A stretch of DNA of 14,110 bases, from contig CAUVOF010000062.1 in assembly GCA_963553325.1 (NCBI GenBank), positions 1 through 14,110 on the forward strand, in the 5' to 3' direction. This document shows positions 6,456 through 13,865 of this stretch, piece after piece. Made by a program: the position numbers and the translations under genes. The DNA comes from Cardiobacterium sp963553325. Lineage in GTDB: Bacteria; Pseudomonadota; Gammaproteobacteria; Cardiobacteriales; Cardiobacteriaceae. The notes under the pieces were generated by a model. The model had not been told where the DNA came from, made no database searches, and worked only from the letters and a program-made list of their open reading frames with translations. Each line of letters starts with the position of its first letter. Positions within the stretch are counted from its first letter, which is position 1.

Positions 6456-7330
6456 GGTGTTTCCTCTTGAATGGGTGGTTTTTTGTCGTAGGGCGGCAGA
6501 AGTTTTTCCAGGCCGAGCAGCAGCAGGATGTATGCCCAGGAGAAGAACATCAGTTTCATGAAGTTCGAGATGGCGATGATGAGGTAAAACAGCCAGTAGC
6601 TGTGGATGTGAAAGAGGTCTTGTGCGATGAATTTGCCCAGGGCGATGCGCAGTTTGTCCAGCAGCAGGAAGGCATTGACGATTTTTCTGCCGTAGGGGTT
6701 GTGGCCGTTTCCCATGATGCTGTCGTGCTCGGCGTAGTCGATGAAGTTCTCAAAATTGATGCCGCTGCGCATGAATTCGGCGGTGTCGTAGCCGCTAAAG
6801 AGCAGGGTCAGCAGCAGGTTGAGCAGCAGCGCCGGCATGAAGATGGTGAGCAGCAGGCTACCGTGTTTTGCCAGGTGTTCGTTCAGGTTGTTGTCGATGA
6901 GGGCGATGTTCACCGTTCGCTGTTCTGCGCGGGCGAGTTTGTAGATGAGGTTGTAGGCAAAGAGGGCGGTAAAGAGGACGGTGTAGCCGTGGCTCAGGAT
7001 GATGCCTTTGGTGGTGATGACAAAGAGGATGCTCAGCAGGACGGCAAGCACGGTGCATGCGAGGATTTGCCAGGGGGTGTTGCGTTTTTTGATGAGGCGC
7101 TGCAGGAAGGAGGCGTCTTTGAGGTAGAGGTTGAAGATTTGCCGCTTGCTGTACCAAAGCGAGGCGGTCATCACCCAGATAATCAGGGTGGTCAGCAGGA
7201 TGAGCAGCAGGGTGAGGCCGTCGTGCCTGCCGACGATGTAGCCCTGTAGGGCAAGCAGCAGCAGGATTGCCGCGCTTGCCAGTAGTTTTTGCGATGTTGT
7301 GATGAACCGTATTTGAGGCTTGGGGTTCAT
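6452..7330 (-). CDS. Polytopic inner-membrane protein, unknown
   Basis: I do not recognise this 292-residue protein. Hydrophobic segments at about 14-34, 38-58, 86-106, 109-131, 157-179 and 244-275 suggest about six membrane helices. A polar loop (about 180-243) contains His, Asn and acidic residues (AEHDSIMGNGHNPYGRK). The C-terminus is short, Pro-rich and charged. The ribosome binding site is weak. A 52-base gap separates it from the slt stop and contains no terminator-like hairpin, so read-through from the transglycosylase genes is possible. The downstream overlap with the coiled-coil gene points to a functional pair. No transporter or enzyme signature was seen. Confidence 0.8.
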   Translation of the reverse strand: MNPKPQIRFITTSQKLLASAAILLLLALQGYIVGRHDGLTLLLILLTTLIIWVMTASLWYSKRQIFNLYLKDASFLQRLIKKRNTPWQILACTVLAVLLSILFVITTKGIILSHGYTVLFTALFAYNLIYKLARAEQRTVNIALIDNNLNEHLAKHGSLLLTIFMPALLLNLLLTLLFSGYDTAEFMRSGINFENFIDYAEHDSIMGNGHNPYGRKIVNAFLLLDKLRIALGKFIAQDLFHIHSYWLFYLIIAISNFMKLMFFSWAYILLLLGLEKLLPPYDKKPPIQEETP

Positions 7331-7382
7331 GGTTTTCTATGGTTTGAACGGCGGGGGGCTACGGTCTTAACCTACGGGGCTG

Positions 7383-9257
7383 TTACCACAGGCGGACGCC
7401 GCCGCTGCCGTAGCTGACTGGTGGCATGCCAAGGCGGTATTCGTAAACTTTTTCGTATTCGAGGACGCGCTTGACGTAGTCGCGCGTTTCGGTAAAGGGG
7501 ATTTGCGCTATCCATTCGTCCAGCGGCAAGCCGGGGTTTTCTGCGCGCCATTTGTTCACACGCGAGGGGCCGGCGTTGTAGGCGGCGGCGGCGTAGGCGA
7601 GGTGGCCGAATTCGCTTAGGCGGTCGGCGAGGTACTGGCTGCCGATTTCGAGGTTGGTGTCGGGTTCGGTCAGTTGCCATTTGCCGCTGTAGGGGATGCC
7701 GTTTTTGCTGGCGGTGTGGCTAGCGGTCGCCGGCATGACTTGCATCAGGCCAATCGCCCCTGCTTTTGAGGTGATGGCGGGCTGGAAGATGCTTTCTTTG
7801 CGGATGATGGCGAATATTTTGGCGGGACTGATGCCGTGGCGGCTCGCCAGTTGGCGCACGCGGTTTTCGTAGCTGGTGGGGAAGCGCAGGGCGAGCGCGT
7901 CGTAGTTTTTGCTTTTGCCCAGGGTAATCACCGCCTGCACGCCCCAGCCGATTTCGCTGGCATAGAGCGCCGCTTGTGCGCTTTCTTCCGGGCTGAGGGT
8001 TTTCAGCAGTGACTGCCATTCTTGGCTGGCGCGGGCGTCGTCGCCGAGGTTGCGGAAGATGCGGGCGCGGTAGGCGGCGGGCTGGCCAACCACGGCGGCG
8101 TAGTGGCGGTCGCGGCTTACCGGACGGTCGTGGTAGCTGGGCGCGATGCCGAGTTTTTCCGCGGCAAGGAAGCCGTAGAAGTCGCGCTGGCTGGCGGCGC
8201 GGCGATAATGGCGGTCGGCGCCACTACGGTCGCCGCTTTTTTCCAGCGCTTTGCCCATCCAGTATTGGATTTCGGCTTTGTCCTGCGCTTCTTTGCCCAG
8301 TTTGCCGAGGTGGCCGGGCAGGCCGCGCCAGTCGCCACGGCGCAGTTCGTAGGCGATGAGGTCGTAGGTGGCATTGTCGTCGTGTTCGCCGGCAGGGATG
8401 GCATTCCACAGGGTGAGGGTGTTCGGGTCGTCCGCCTGCGCCAGTTTGCGTACTAAGGGGTTGTAGAGGCGGCCGGCGTCTTTGGGACGGCTGATGTAGC
8501 CCATTGTCGCCGCGGTAGTCGCTTGTGCGACCGCGACCGGGTCTTTTTTCAGGCGTTTGCCCAGTTGTTGTGCGAGCAGGGCGCTACGCCAGTCGGGGTC
8601 GCTGAGGCTGTAAGCGCTTTCTATCGGCAGGGTGTTCTGGTCGATGTCCAGCCAGGTTTGTGCGGCTTGGGCGGCGGCGCCTTGCAGGTTGCCCGCGAGG
8701 TAGGAGGCAATGAGGCGGTTGTTGTTCGCCATCGCCAGGCGGAAGCGTTCGGCGTGTTGCGCCGGTTTGATGTGGCCGCTGTGGGCGAGGCGGTCGTAGA
8801 GGGTGTTGCATTCGGCGCCGAGGCTTTTTTCGCTTTCCCACAGTTTGTCGCTGTTTTGCGTGGCTTCGCGGTTTTTGCCGCGATTGAGCAGTGCCAGGCG
8901 GTATTGGCATTCGAGTGCTTCGTCGGCAAAGCCGGGGCTGTAGCTTTGGATGATGGCGTCGTATTCGCCGCCCGCCGCCCACAGCGGGTAGGCTTGTTTG
9001 GCGAGCGCGGTGCTGAAGGGGTCGTTCGGGTATTTCTTCAGGAAGGCGACGAGGGTCGCGGTCGGCATGCTGGCGAGGTTGTCGCGGTAGGCGCGTGCTT
9101 CGAGGTAGGGGTAGAGCGGGTGCGGCGCGAGATGCTGGTAGGCCGCGAGCGGCGCACCGTTTTTGATGGCGTTTTCGGCGTCGAGGATGTTTTCTTCGGC
9201 GTGGGCAGGTAAGCCGGGGGCGAAAGCGAGGGCGAGGCTCATGAGGATTTTGTTCAT
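7383..9257 (-). CDS. slt: Soluble lytic murein transglycosylase (Slt70 type)
   Basis: Periplasmic enzyme that cleaves the MurNAc-GlcNAc bond of peptidoglycan with formation of 1,6-anhydroMurNAc. The 624 residues are close to E. coli Slt70 (645 aa) and share its layout: a signal peptide ending in PAHA at residue 20, a long alpha-superhelical U-domain (about 25-330), an L-domain containing FYGFLAAEKLG (360-370), and the C-terminal SLT domain. The catalytic Glu488 is in RKESIF (bases 7794-7796), followed by GAIGLMQVMP (500-509), AYNAG (559-563) and ETRDYVKRV. Its ATG lies 7 bases after the stop of the 280-aa transglycosylase. The binding site AGGAA overlaps that stop codon, so translation is likely coupled. 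It is the last of three consecutive transglycosylase genes. Confidence 0.95.
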   Translation of the reverse strand: MNKILMSLALAFAPGLPAHAEENILDAENAIKNGAPLAAYQHLAPHPLYPYLEARAYRDNLASMPTATLVAFLKKYPNDPFSTALAKQAYPLWAAGGEYDAIIQSYSPGFADEALECQYRLALLNRGKNREATQNSDKLWESEKSLGAECNTLYDRLAHSGHIKPAQHAERFRLAMANNNRLIASYLAGNLQGAAAQAAQTWLDIDQNTLPIESAYSLSDPDWRSALLAQQLGKRLKKDPVAVAQATTAATMGYISRPKDAGRLYNPLVRKLAQADDPNTLTLWNAIPAGEHDDNATYDLIAYELRRGDWRGLPGHLGKLGKEAQDKAEIQYWMGKALEKSGDRSGADRHYRRAASQRDFYGFLAAEKLGIAPSYHDRPVSRDRHYAAVVGQPAAYRARIFRNLGDDARASQEWQSLLKTLSPEESAQAALYASEIGWGVQAVITLGKSKNYDALALRFPTSYENRVRQLASRHGISPAKIFAIIRKESIFQPAITSKAGAIGLMQVMPATASHTASKNGIPYSGKWQLTEPDTNLEIGSQYLADRLSEFGHLAYAAAAYNAGPSRVNKWRAENPGLPLDEWIAQIPFTETRDYVKRVLEYEKVYEYRLGMPPVSYGSGGVRLW

Positions 9258-9264
9258 GGGGTTC

Positions 9265-10107
9265 CTATTTGATGTGCTGCTGCCAGTCGTTCTGGTAGCG
9301 GTTTTTGTAGTGCATGACGCGCTGGATGTATTGGCGCGTTTCTTGGTAAGGCGGGATTTGCCCGCGGTAGCGGATGAGGCTTTGCGGCCCGGCGTTGTAG
9401 GCGGCGAGTGCCTGTTCGGTGTTTTGGAAGCGTTGTAGTTGTTGGCTGAGGTATTTGATGCCGCCTTCGAGGTTGTTCGCCGGGTTGTAGGGGTTGGTAA
9501 CGTTCATGTCGCCGGCGGTGCCGGGCATCAGCTGCATCAGCCCGACCGCGCCTTTGCCGGAAACGGCGTCGCTGCGGTAGCCGGATTCAACGCTGACCAC
9601 GGCATGCACCAGGGCGGGGTCGATTTGGTATTTGGCGGCGAGTTGGTTGATGAGCGCTTTGTGTTCGTTTTGTCGGGTTTTGAATTCGCCGCTGGGTTCG
9701 GCGATGGCGACCGGTGCCAACGGTTTGAGCGGCAACAGCGGGCAGCTTTGTTGGATGCGGCGTTTTTGTCCGTTGATGGTCAGGGTCGCGTAGCAGCGCC
9801 CTGTCGCCGACGCTTCAGCGGTTACAGCGGGCGCGGCAGCGGCAACGGGCGCAGGCGGCGGGTCGCCGGGTAGTTGGATGGGCGGGATGATGCTGTTCGC
9901 CGCTTTGGGCGGCGGTGTTTTGCGTTTGCCGTTGGGCAGGGCGACACTGCAAGCGATGTTGGTTTTTTTGCCTTTGAAAACGACGGTGCCGCAGCTTTTA
10001 CCGTGTGCAGGCAGGGTAAGAGCGAGCAAGGTGAAGAGGATTGGGATTCCCCCCCCTGCCCTGCCCTGCCCCGCTTTGTGAGGACGTTTTAGCGCCTGCT
10101 GCGTCAT
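9265..10107 (-). CDS. Lytic transglycosylase with two cysteine-bracketed hairpins, possibly phase variable
   Basis: Exported peptidoglycan lytic transglycosylase of 280 residues. A signal sequence (hydrophobic core about 22-35, ending PAHG) is followed by a Cys-bounded segment C39-C53, a Pro/Ala-rich linker (about 60-100), a second Cys-bounded segment C105-C122, and a C-terminal family 1 SLT domain (about 148-270). Catalytic Glu174 is in SVESGYR (bases 9586-9588), with KGAVGLMQLMP (185-195) and AYNAG (236-240) downstream. The two Cys segments resemble each other (Cys, a short strand, KG or NG, a basic strand, Cys) and resemble modules in the preceding gene. The ATG overlaps the stop of the 573-aa gene (ATGA). 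Codons 12-21 run through a G8 tract and a CAGGG repeat, and no in-frame ATG lies between the tract and the signal core. Enzyme class is sure; symbol not assigned. Confidence 0.92.
   Translation of the reverse strand: MTQQALKRPHKAGQGRAGGGIPILFTLLALTLPAHGKSCGTVVFKGKKTNIACSVALPNGKRKTPPPKAANSIIPPIQLPGDPPPAPVAAAAPAVTAEASATGRCYATLTINGQKRRIQQSCPLLPLKPLAPVAIAEPSGEFKTRQNEHKALINQLAAKYQIDPALVHAVVSVESGYRSDAVSGKGAVGLMQLMPGTAGDMNVTNPYNPANNLEGGIKYLSQQLQRFQNTEQALAAYNAGPQSLIRYRGQIPPYQETRQYIQRVMHYKNRYQNDWQQHIK
10049..10072 (-). repeat. G8 homopolymer plus (CAGGG)3 pentamer repeat in the 5' end of the 280-aa transglycosylase gene
   Basis: On the plus strand, eight C (10049-10056) run directly into three CCCTG units (10054-10058, 10059-10063, 10064-10068) and a further CCCC. 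On the coding strand this is a CAGGG repeat ending in G8. It encodes the Gly/Ala/Arg stretch between the start codon and the signal-peptide core. Gain of one G puts a TAA in frame 16 codons after the run. Tracts of this sort are prone to slipped-strand mispairing. Confidence 0.85.
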
Positions 10108-11825
10108 AAGCCAATCTCGGACGGGTTGGCTTTGTAGCGGCGGTAATATTCCATGACTTTCGGCACGTAGGCGCGGGTTTCGATGAATGGCGGGATTTTG
10201 CGCCCGTATTTGCGCACGTTGCCTTCGCCGGCGTTGTAGCCCGCCGCTGCCAGTTCCATTGAGCCGAATTCTTCCAGCAGGATTTTCAGGTAGGTGGTAC
10301 CGCCGGTGATGTTCTGCCCGGTGTTGTAGGCGTTGGTTACGCCGAAGCGGCGTGCGGTGCCGGGCATGAGCTGCATCAGACCCATCGCGCCAGCGTGTGA
10401 GCGGGCATCGGGGCGGTAGGCGGATTCGGCGGAAATGATGGCGTGCACGAAGAAGGGATCGACGCCGATTTCACGCGCGATTTGGTTGATTTGCCCGCGC
10501 AGGTTGCGCTGACGTTCGCGGAAGGCACCGCTGACGTTGATGTTAAGTTCGTTGCGAACTTTGGCGGCGATGCGCTCGGCTTCGATGATGTAGTTTTGCG
10601 GGCAGTCTTTGGTCGGCTCCAGGTGGAAGACCCGGCCGTTTTCGCTGGTAACGGTGCCGCCGCAACTGCCCTGGGTATTGAGGTAGTCGAGGTTGTGCGC
10701 GGCGATGCTGGTTTGCTGGTTGCCGAGGCGGGCTTCACCACCGCTGGTGCCGGGGGTGTAGTCGAAGGAACGGGTGGCGCAGTTGAATTCGCGCGTCTCG
10801 CCGTTAAAGGCGATGCTGCCCGCGCCGGTGCATTGTAGGCCGGGGCCGCCACTTGCCGCTTGCGGGTTGTTTTTTTGTACGCCAGCGGCGGCAAGCGCTT
10901 CGATGCTTTGGCTTTGTTGGGTTGCCTGCTGGCGGAATTCTTGTTTGGCGCCGCTGTAGGAACGCGAGAAGAAGGTGCAACCACGGTATTGGTCGCGTTT
11001 GTTGGCGGGGACGAAGTTGGGTCTGCCGTCGCTGTCGAAGCATTTGTAGATGTCTTGCGCGACTTCTTCGTTGTCGCCTGGGGTGTAGCCGACCAGCGGT
11101 TTGCCGCGGTTGGGGGCGGGCAGTGCCGGGGCGGATACTTCGCCGCCTTTGCGGCCAAGCGGCTGGCAGTTGCCTTCCGGCGGGGTGTCGGTTTCGATGA
11201 TGGTTGGCGTGCCATCCAGTTGCGGGCAGACCCAGATTTGTTTGCCGCTGTTGGTAACGGTGGCGACGGTTTTTTCTTCGGGCGGCGGTTCTGCCGGTTT
11301 GGGCGCGCTGCTGGCGGGAACGGCGGCAGCGGCGGTGCCGGGTTTGCCGGGGCGGATGCCAAGGTCGCGGTAGTAACTGCCGCCGCGCGGGTCACTGCTA
11401 TAGTTGGGCGCGGGCGGAAAGAGGCTGTTTGTGGTTGTCGTGGTTGTCGCCGGGCTGGTAGGTGTTTTGTCTGCGTTGTCTGCGGCTTTGCTGTCGCCTT
11501 CGTCCCAGGTAAAACCACCGCTTTTTTGTGGTTTGGTTGCGGGTTTGGTGCTTGCCGCCGGCGTCGCTGCCGCTTTTTTGGCTGGCTGCGGCTGTGCTGC
11601 TGGTGCGCTTGCCGGGGCGGAATTATTGCCGCCGAGCGCGCCTTTTTCGTAGGGGCGGCAGTTGTCGCCGGTGGGTTTGCTGACGATGTTGTTCATGCCG
11701 CCGGGCGCGGGGCAGATGTAGAGACCGGCGGTGGCGTCTTGGGCGCGGGCGGCGGGGATGGCGGCAAGGGCGAATAGTACGGCGAGGCGCAGGGGGTGGT
11801 TGGGGCGGGCGTTGCGTCCGGGCAT
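10104..11825 (-). CDS. Large lytic transglycosylase with five cysteine-pair modules
   Basis: Exported protein of 573 residues with a signal peptide (cleavage likely after ARA, about residue 28) and a C-terminal family 1 SLT domain (about 435-565). Catalytic Glu467 is in SAESAYR (bases 10425-10427), followed by GAMGLMQLMP (479-488), YNAG (530-533) and ETRAYVPKV. The N-terminal 410 residues contain exactly ten Cys in five neighbouring pairs: 38/56, 200/220, 262/283, 332/349 and 388/408. Each pair brackets a short strand, a turn containing Gly, and a second strand. The first three (YICPAPGG, WVCPQLDG, YKCFDSDG) look like DUF4124-type segments. Pro/Ala/Thr-rich linkers (66-135, 160-190) separate the first modules. 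A GGAAA binding site precedes the ATG, 19 bases after the SPFH-GYF stop. It is the first of three tandem transglycosylases. Enzyme class is sure; the module role is unknown. Confidence 0.92.
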   Translation of the reverse strand: MPGRNARPNHPLRLAVLFALAAIPAARAQDATAGLYICPAPGGMNNIVSKPTGDNCRPYEKGALGGNNSAPASAPAAQPQPAKKAAATPAASTKPATKPQKSGGFTWDEGDSKAADNADKTPTSPATTTTTTNSLFPPAPNYSSDPRGGSYYRDLGIRPGKPGTAAAAVPASSAPKPAEPPPEEKTVATVTNSGKQIWVCPQLDGTPTIIETDTPPEGNCQPLGRKGGEVSAPALPAPNRGKPLVGYTPGDNEEVAQDIYKCFDSDGRPNFVPANKRDQYRGCTFFSRSYSGAKQEFRQQATQQSQSIEALAAAGVQKNNPQAASGGPGLQCTGAGSIAFNGETREFNCATRSFDYTPGTSGGEARLGNQQTSIAAHNLDYLNTQGSCGGTVTSENGRVFHLEPTKDCPQNYIIEAERIAAKVRNELNINVSGAFRERQRNLRGQINQIAREIGVDPFFVHAIISAESAYRPDARSHAGAMGLMQLMPGTARRFGVTNAYNTGQNITGGTTYLKILLEEFGSMELAAAGYNAGEGNVRKYGRKIPPFIETRAYVPKVMEYYRRYKANPSEIGL

Positions 11826-11844
11826 GGTGCTTTCCTTGTGGTGT

Positions 11845-12777
11845 TCAGTCCCAGTTGAAGAGGTCGAAGGCGTCGGCAGGCAGCCAGGCGGTCATGCCTT
11901 TTTGCCAGAGCAGGTCTTTGGCGAGGATTTGTCCTTCGTCGATGAGTTTTTGTATGTCCAAGGCGCTTAACGGCCCGATTTGTTGGCCGTGATGTACGCG
12001 GTAGTAGATTTTGTCCTGACCCAGTGGGGCGCGCGGCTCGTCGTTTTTGGCGGCGGTGTTTTTGGCGGCGGGCGGCGGCGCCAGGTCGCGGGCGTAGGTC
12101 GGGGTGGGTTCGGGCATGACGGTGGCAGGGTGCGGGGCAGCGCTTTGTGCGTGCGGGGGCGCGGCGCTGCGGGCGATGCGCAGGTCGTGCAATTTGAGGC
12201 CGAGGGCGGTGATGTGCGGACGCAGGCGTGCCTTGAGGAAATTTTGCAGGGCTTCTGTTTGGTAGTCGATGTCATCGGCGCTGATTTTTTCGTCCATCAG
12301 GATTTGGTCGATGATGAAGCCGATGACTTGGTCGATGTAGCTGTCGTCGAGTTCGAGGGCTTGGTTGTCGATGAGGGTGCGGCAGAAGGTGTCCGGGTTT
12401 TCGATGCTCAAGGTGTAGCTGCCGAGCAGCGGTTGGTTCAGGCGGCGCTGCGAGGGTTGGTACTGGCTTTGCCAGGGGCGGGTCGCACTCTCTGCCAGGT
12501 TGATGTAGAGGATGTCGGCGGTTTCCGCTTGCGGGATGCTATCCGGGTCCAGTTGATGGTCGCCGGGGCCGCTCATCGGGGTTTGTCGGCCGTTGATGAT
12601 GAGGTAGGCGATTTGTCCCGGCGCGACGCGCAGGGTGCTGCGTTCGAGCAGGTTGTGCCGGCTGTGGTGGGCAAGCAGGCTGTCCTGCGCAAATTTGACG
12701 CCCAAGGTACGCGGGCCCAAGCCGAGGTTGCTGTTTTTCAGGCTGTTGCAAAGGCGGTCGATGAGGTCTCGTATCAT
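11845..12777 (-). CDS. SPFH-like (virion core/YdjI type) protein with C-terminal GYF_2 domain
   Basis: Predicted cytoplasmic or membrane-peripheral protein of 310 residues with no signal peptide. Residues about 20-200 follow the SPFH/virion-core pattern: LRVAPGQIAYLIINGRQ, GPGDHQLDPDSIP (about 70-82), GSYTLSIENPDTF, and a helical stretch closing with ALGLKLHDLRIARS (191-204). A Pro/Ala-rich linker (205-255) leads to a GYF_2 domain (257-310) with IYYRVHHGQQIGPLS, DLLWQKGM and a terminal TAWLP. SPFH proteins form membrane-associated oligomers; GYF domains bind proline-rich peptides. The ATG overlaps the telA-like stop (ATGA) and has a strong GGAGGT site. The context next to TelA suggests a membrane scaffold. 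The GYF_2 call is firm; the SPFH call is likely. Confidence 0.75.
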   Translation of the reverse strand: MIRDLIDRLCNSLKNSNLGLGPRTLGVKFAQDSLLAHHSRHNLLERSTLRVAPGQIAYLIINGRQTPMSGPGDHQLDPDSIPQAETADILYINLAESATRPWQSQYQPSQRRLNQPLLGSYTLSIENPDTFCRTLIDNQALELDDSYIDQVIGFIIDQILMDEKISADDIDYQTEALQNFLKARLRPHITALGLKLHDLRIARSAAPPHAQSAAPHPATVMPEPTPTYARDLAPPPAAKNTAAKNDEPRAPLGQDKIYYRVHHGQQIGPLSALDIQKLIDEGQILAKDLLWQKGMTAWLPADAFDLFNWD

Positions 12778-13865
12778 GCGGGACCTCCGGGTTTTTGTGC
12801 GGCTGCTTTGAGGCTTTGTTTGAGTGCTTCTTCGGCGGCTTGCAGTTTGGCGGTGGCTTCGGCGCGCTGTTGGCGGCCGGCTTCGTGGATTTGGATGCTT
12901 TCTTCGATGGTCTCTATCAGCATTTGGTTGGCTTTTTCGACCGCGCCAATGTCAAAGACGCCGCGCTCTAGTTGGGTGCGGCTTTCGCGGTTCGCCAGTT
13001 TGAGGTTTTCGGCGTTGGTGGTGAGCAGTTCGTTGGTCAAATCGCTGCTTTGTTTGAGGGCGGTCGCTGCTTCGCCAGAGCGGTAGATGGCGATGGATTG
13101 GGCGAGTTGTTGTCGCCACAGCGGCACGGTATTGACCAGGGTGGTGTTGATTTTGCTGACCAGTCCTTTGTTGTTCTCTTGCACCATGCGGATGCTCGGC
13201 AGTGCCTGCATTGATACTTGTTTGGTCAGGCGCAGGTCGTGCAGGCGGCGGTCGAGTTCGTCGCGTTGCATTTGTGCGTCGCGCAGACGCTGCGCGCTTT
13301 CCATTTGTCCGTCTTCGGCTTCTTTTGCCAGTGCTGGCAGCGCGCTTTGGTCGGTATCGGCGAGGACGGTCTCGGCGGCGGCGATGTGGTATTCGAGTTC
13401 GCGGTAGTAGTCGAGGTTGGCGTCGTAGAGTTTGTCGAGCGATTTGATGTCCACCAGCAGTTTTTGTTTGTGTCCTTCCAGGGCGTTGCTGATTTGGTCA
13501 AGCTGTTCGCTGATGGTATCGAATTTTTGCAGGAAGGTGGTGAGCGGTCGCGCTTTGCCCATCAGGCGCGAGAAAAATGACGGTTTTTCTTGCACTTTCA
13601 GCTCGGCGCCCTGGAAGCCACGCAAGAGGCCGACCATGTTGGTAAGCAGCTCGCCCGCTTTGCCCGCGTCTTCGCTTTTGATGTCGGTCAGCATGGTGTC
13701 GGCGACGGTAGTTAGCTGTTTTTGTGCGGCGGCGCCGAAGTTGAGGATGCTGTTGGTGTCGGTGATGTCGAGCGTTTGCGCAAGTTGCTGCACCCGTGCC
13801 GGTTCGAGGTGGGTGGGCAGGGTTGTTGTCGTCGTGGCTGGGGGTTGTCCGATGTTGTCGCTCAT
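12774..13865 (-). CDS. TelA/KlaA-family (toxic anion resistance) protein
   Basis: Cytoplasmic, largely alpha-helical 363-residue protein matching the TelA family in length and pattern, including the segment around KPSFFSRLMGKARPLTTFL (about 94-112), LVDIKSLDKLYDAN, RELEYHI, and the conserved KQVSMQALPSIRMVQENN (about 215-232) followed by VNTVPLWRQQLA. The C-terminal 50 residues form a likely coiled coil. Plasmid TelA/KlaA was named for tellurite resistance, but chromosomal members also affect susceptibility to cell-envelope agents, and the biochemical role is unclear. A GGAAA site precedes the ATG. It overlaps the XpaC-like gene upstream and the SPFH-GYF gene downstream, both by ATGA, so all three should be made together. 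Family call is confident; telluride or other anion resistance here is not implied. Confidence 0.9.
   Translation of the reverse strand: MSDNIGQPPATTTTTLPTHLEPARVQQLAQTLDITDTNSILNFGAAAQKQLTTVADTMLTDIKSEDAGKAGELLTNMVGLLRGFQGAELKVQEKPSFFSRLMGKARPLTTFLQKFDTISEQLDQISNALEGHKQKLLVDIKSLDKLYDANLDYYRELEYHIAAAETVLADTDQSALPALAKEAEDGQMESAQRLRDAQMQRDELDRRLHDLRLTKQVSMQALPSIRMVQENNKGLVSKINTTLVNTVPLWRQQLAQSIAIYRSGEAATALKQSSDLTNELLTTNAENLKLANRESRTQLERGVFDIGAVEKANQMLIETIEESIQIHEAGRQQRAEATAKLQAAEEALKQSLKAAAQKPGGPA
12783..12788 (-). promoter_or_regulatory. Strong ribosome binding site of the SPFH-GYF gene
   Basis: GGAGGT on the minus strand lies 5 bases before the ATG at 12777 and inside the end of the telA-like coding region. 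It is the best Shine-Dalgarno match in the minus-strand run and confirms the start within the ATGA overlap. Confidence 0.8.

Noticed and set aside
7359..7377. Direct repeat CTACGG-N7-CTACGG in the gap before the 292-aa membrane protein gene
   Set aside because: Six-base repeats 13 bases apart are too short to call an operator, no -10/-35 pair fits around them, and no hairpin with a T-run was found to make it a terminator.
9963..9969. A7 run in the coding strand of the 280-aa transglycosylase gene as a second slippage site
   Set aside because: It encodes Lys-Lys within a Cys-bounded module and is a usual length for Lys codons; the G8/pentamer tract is the far stronger candidate.
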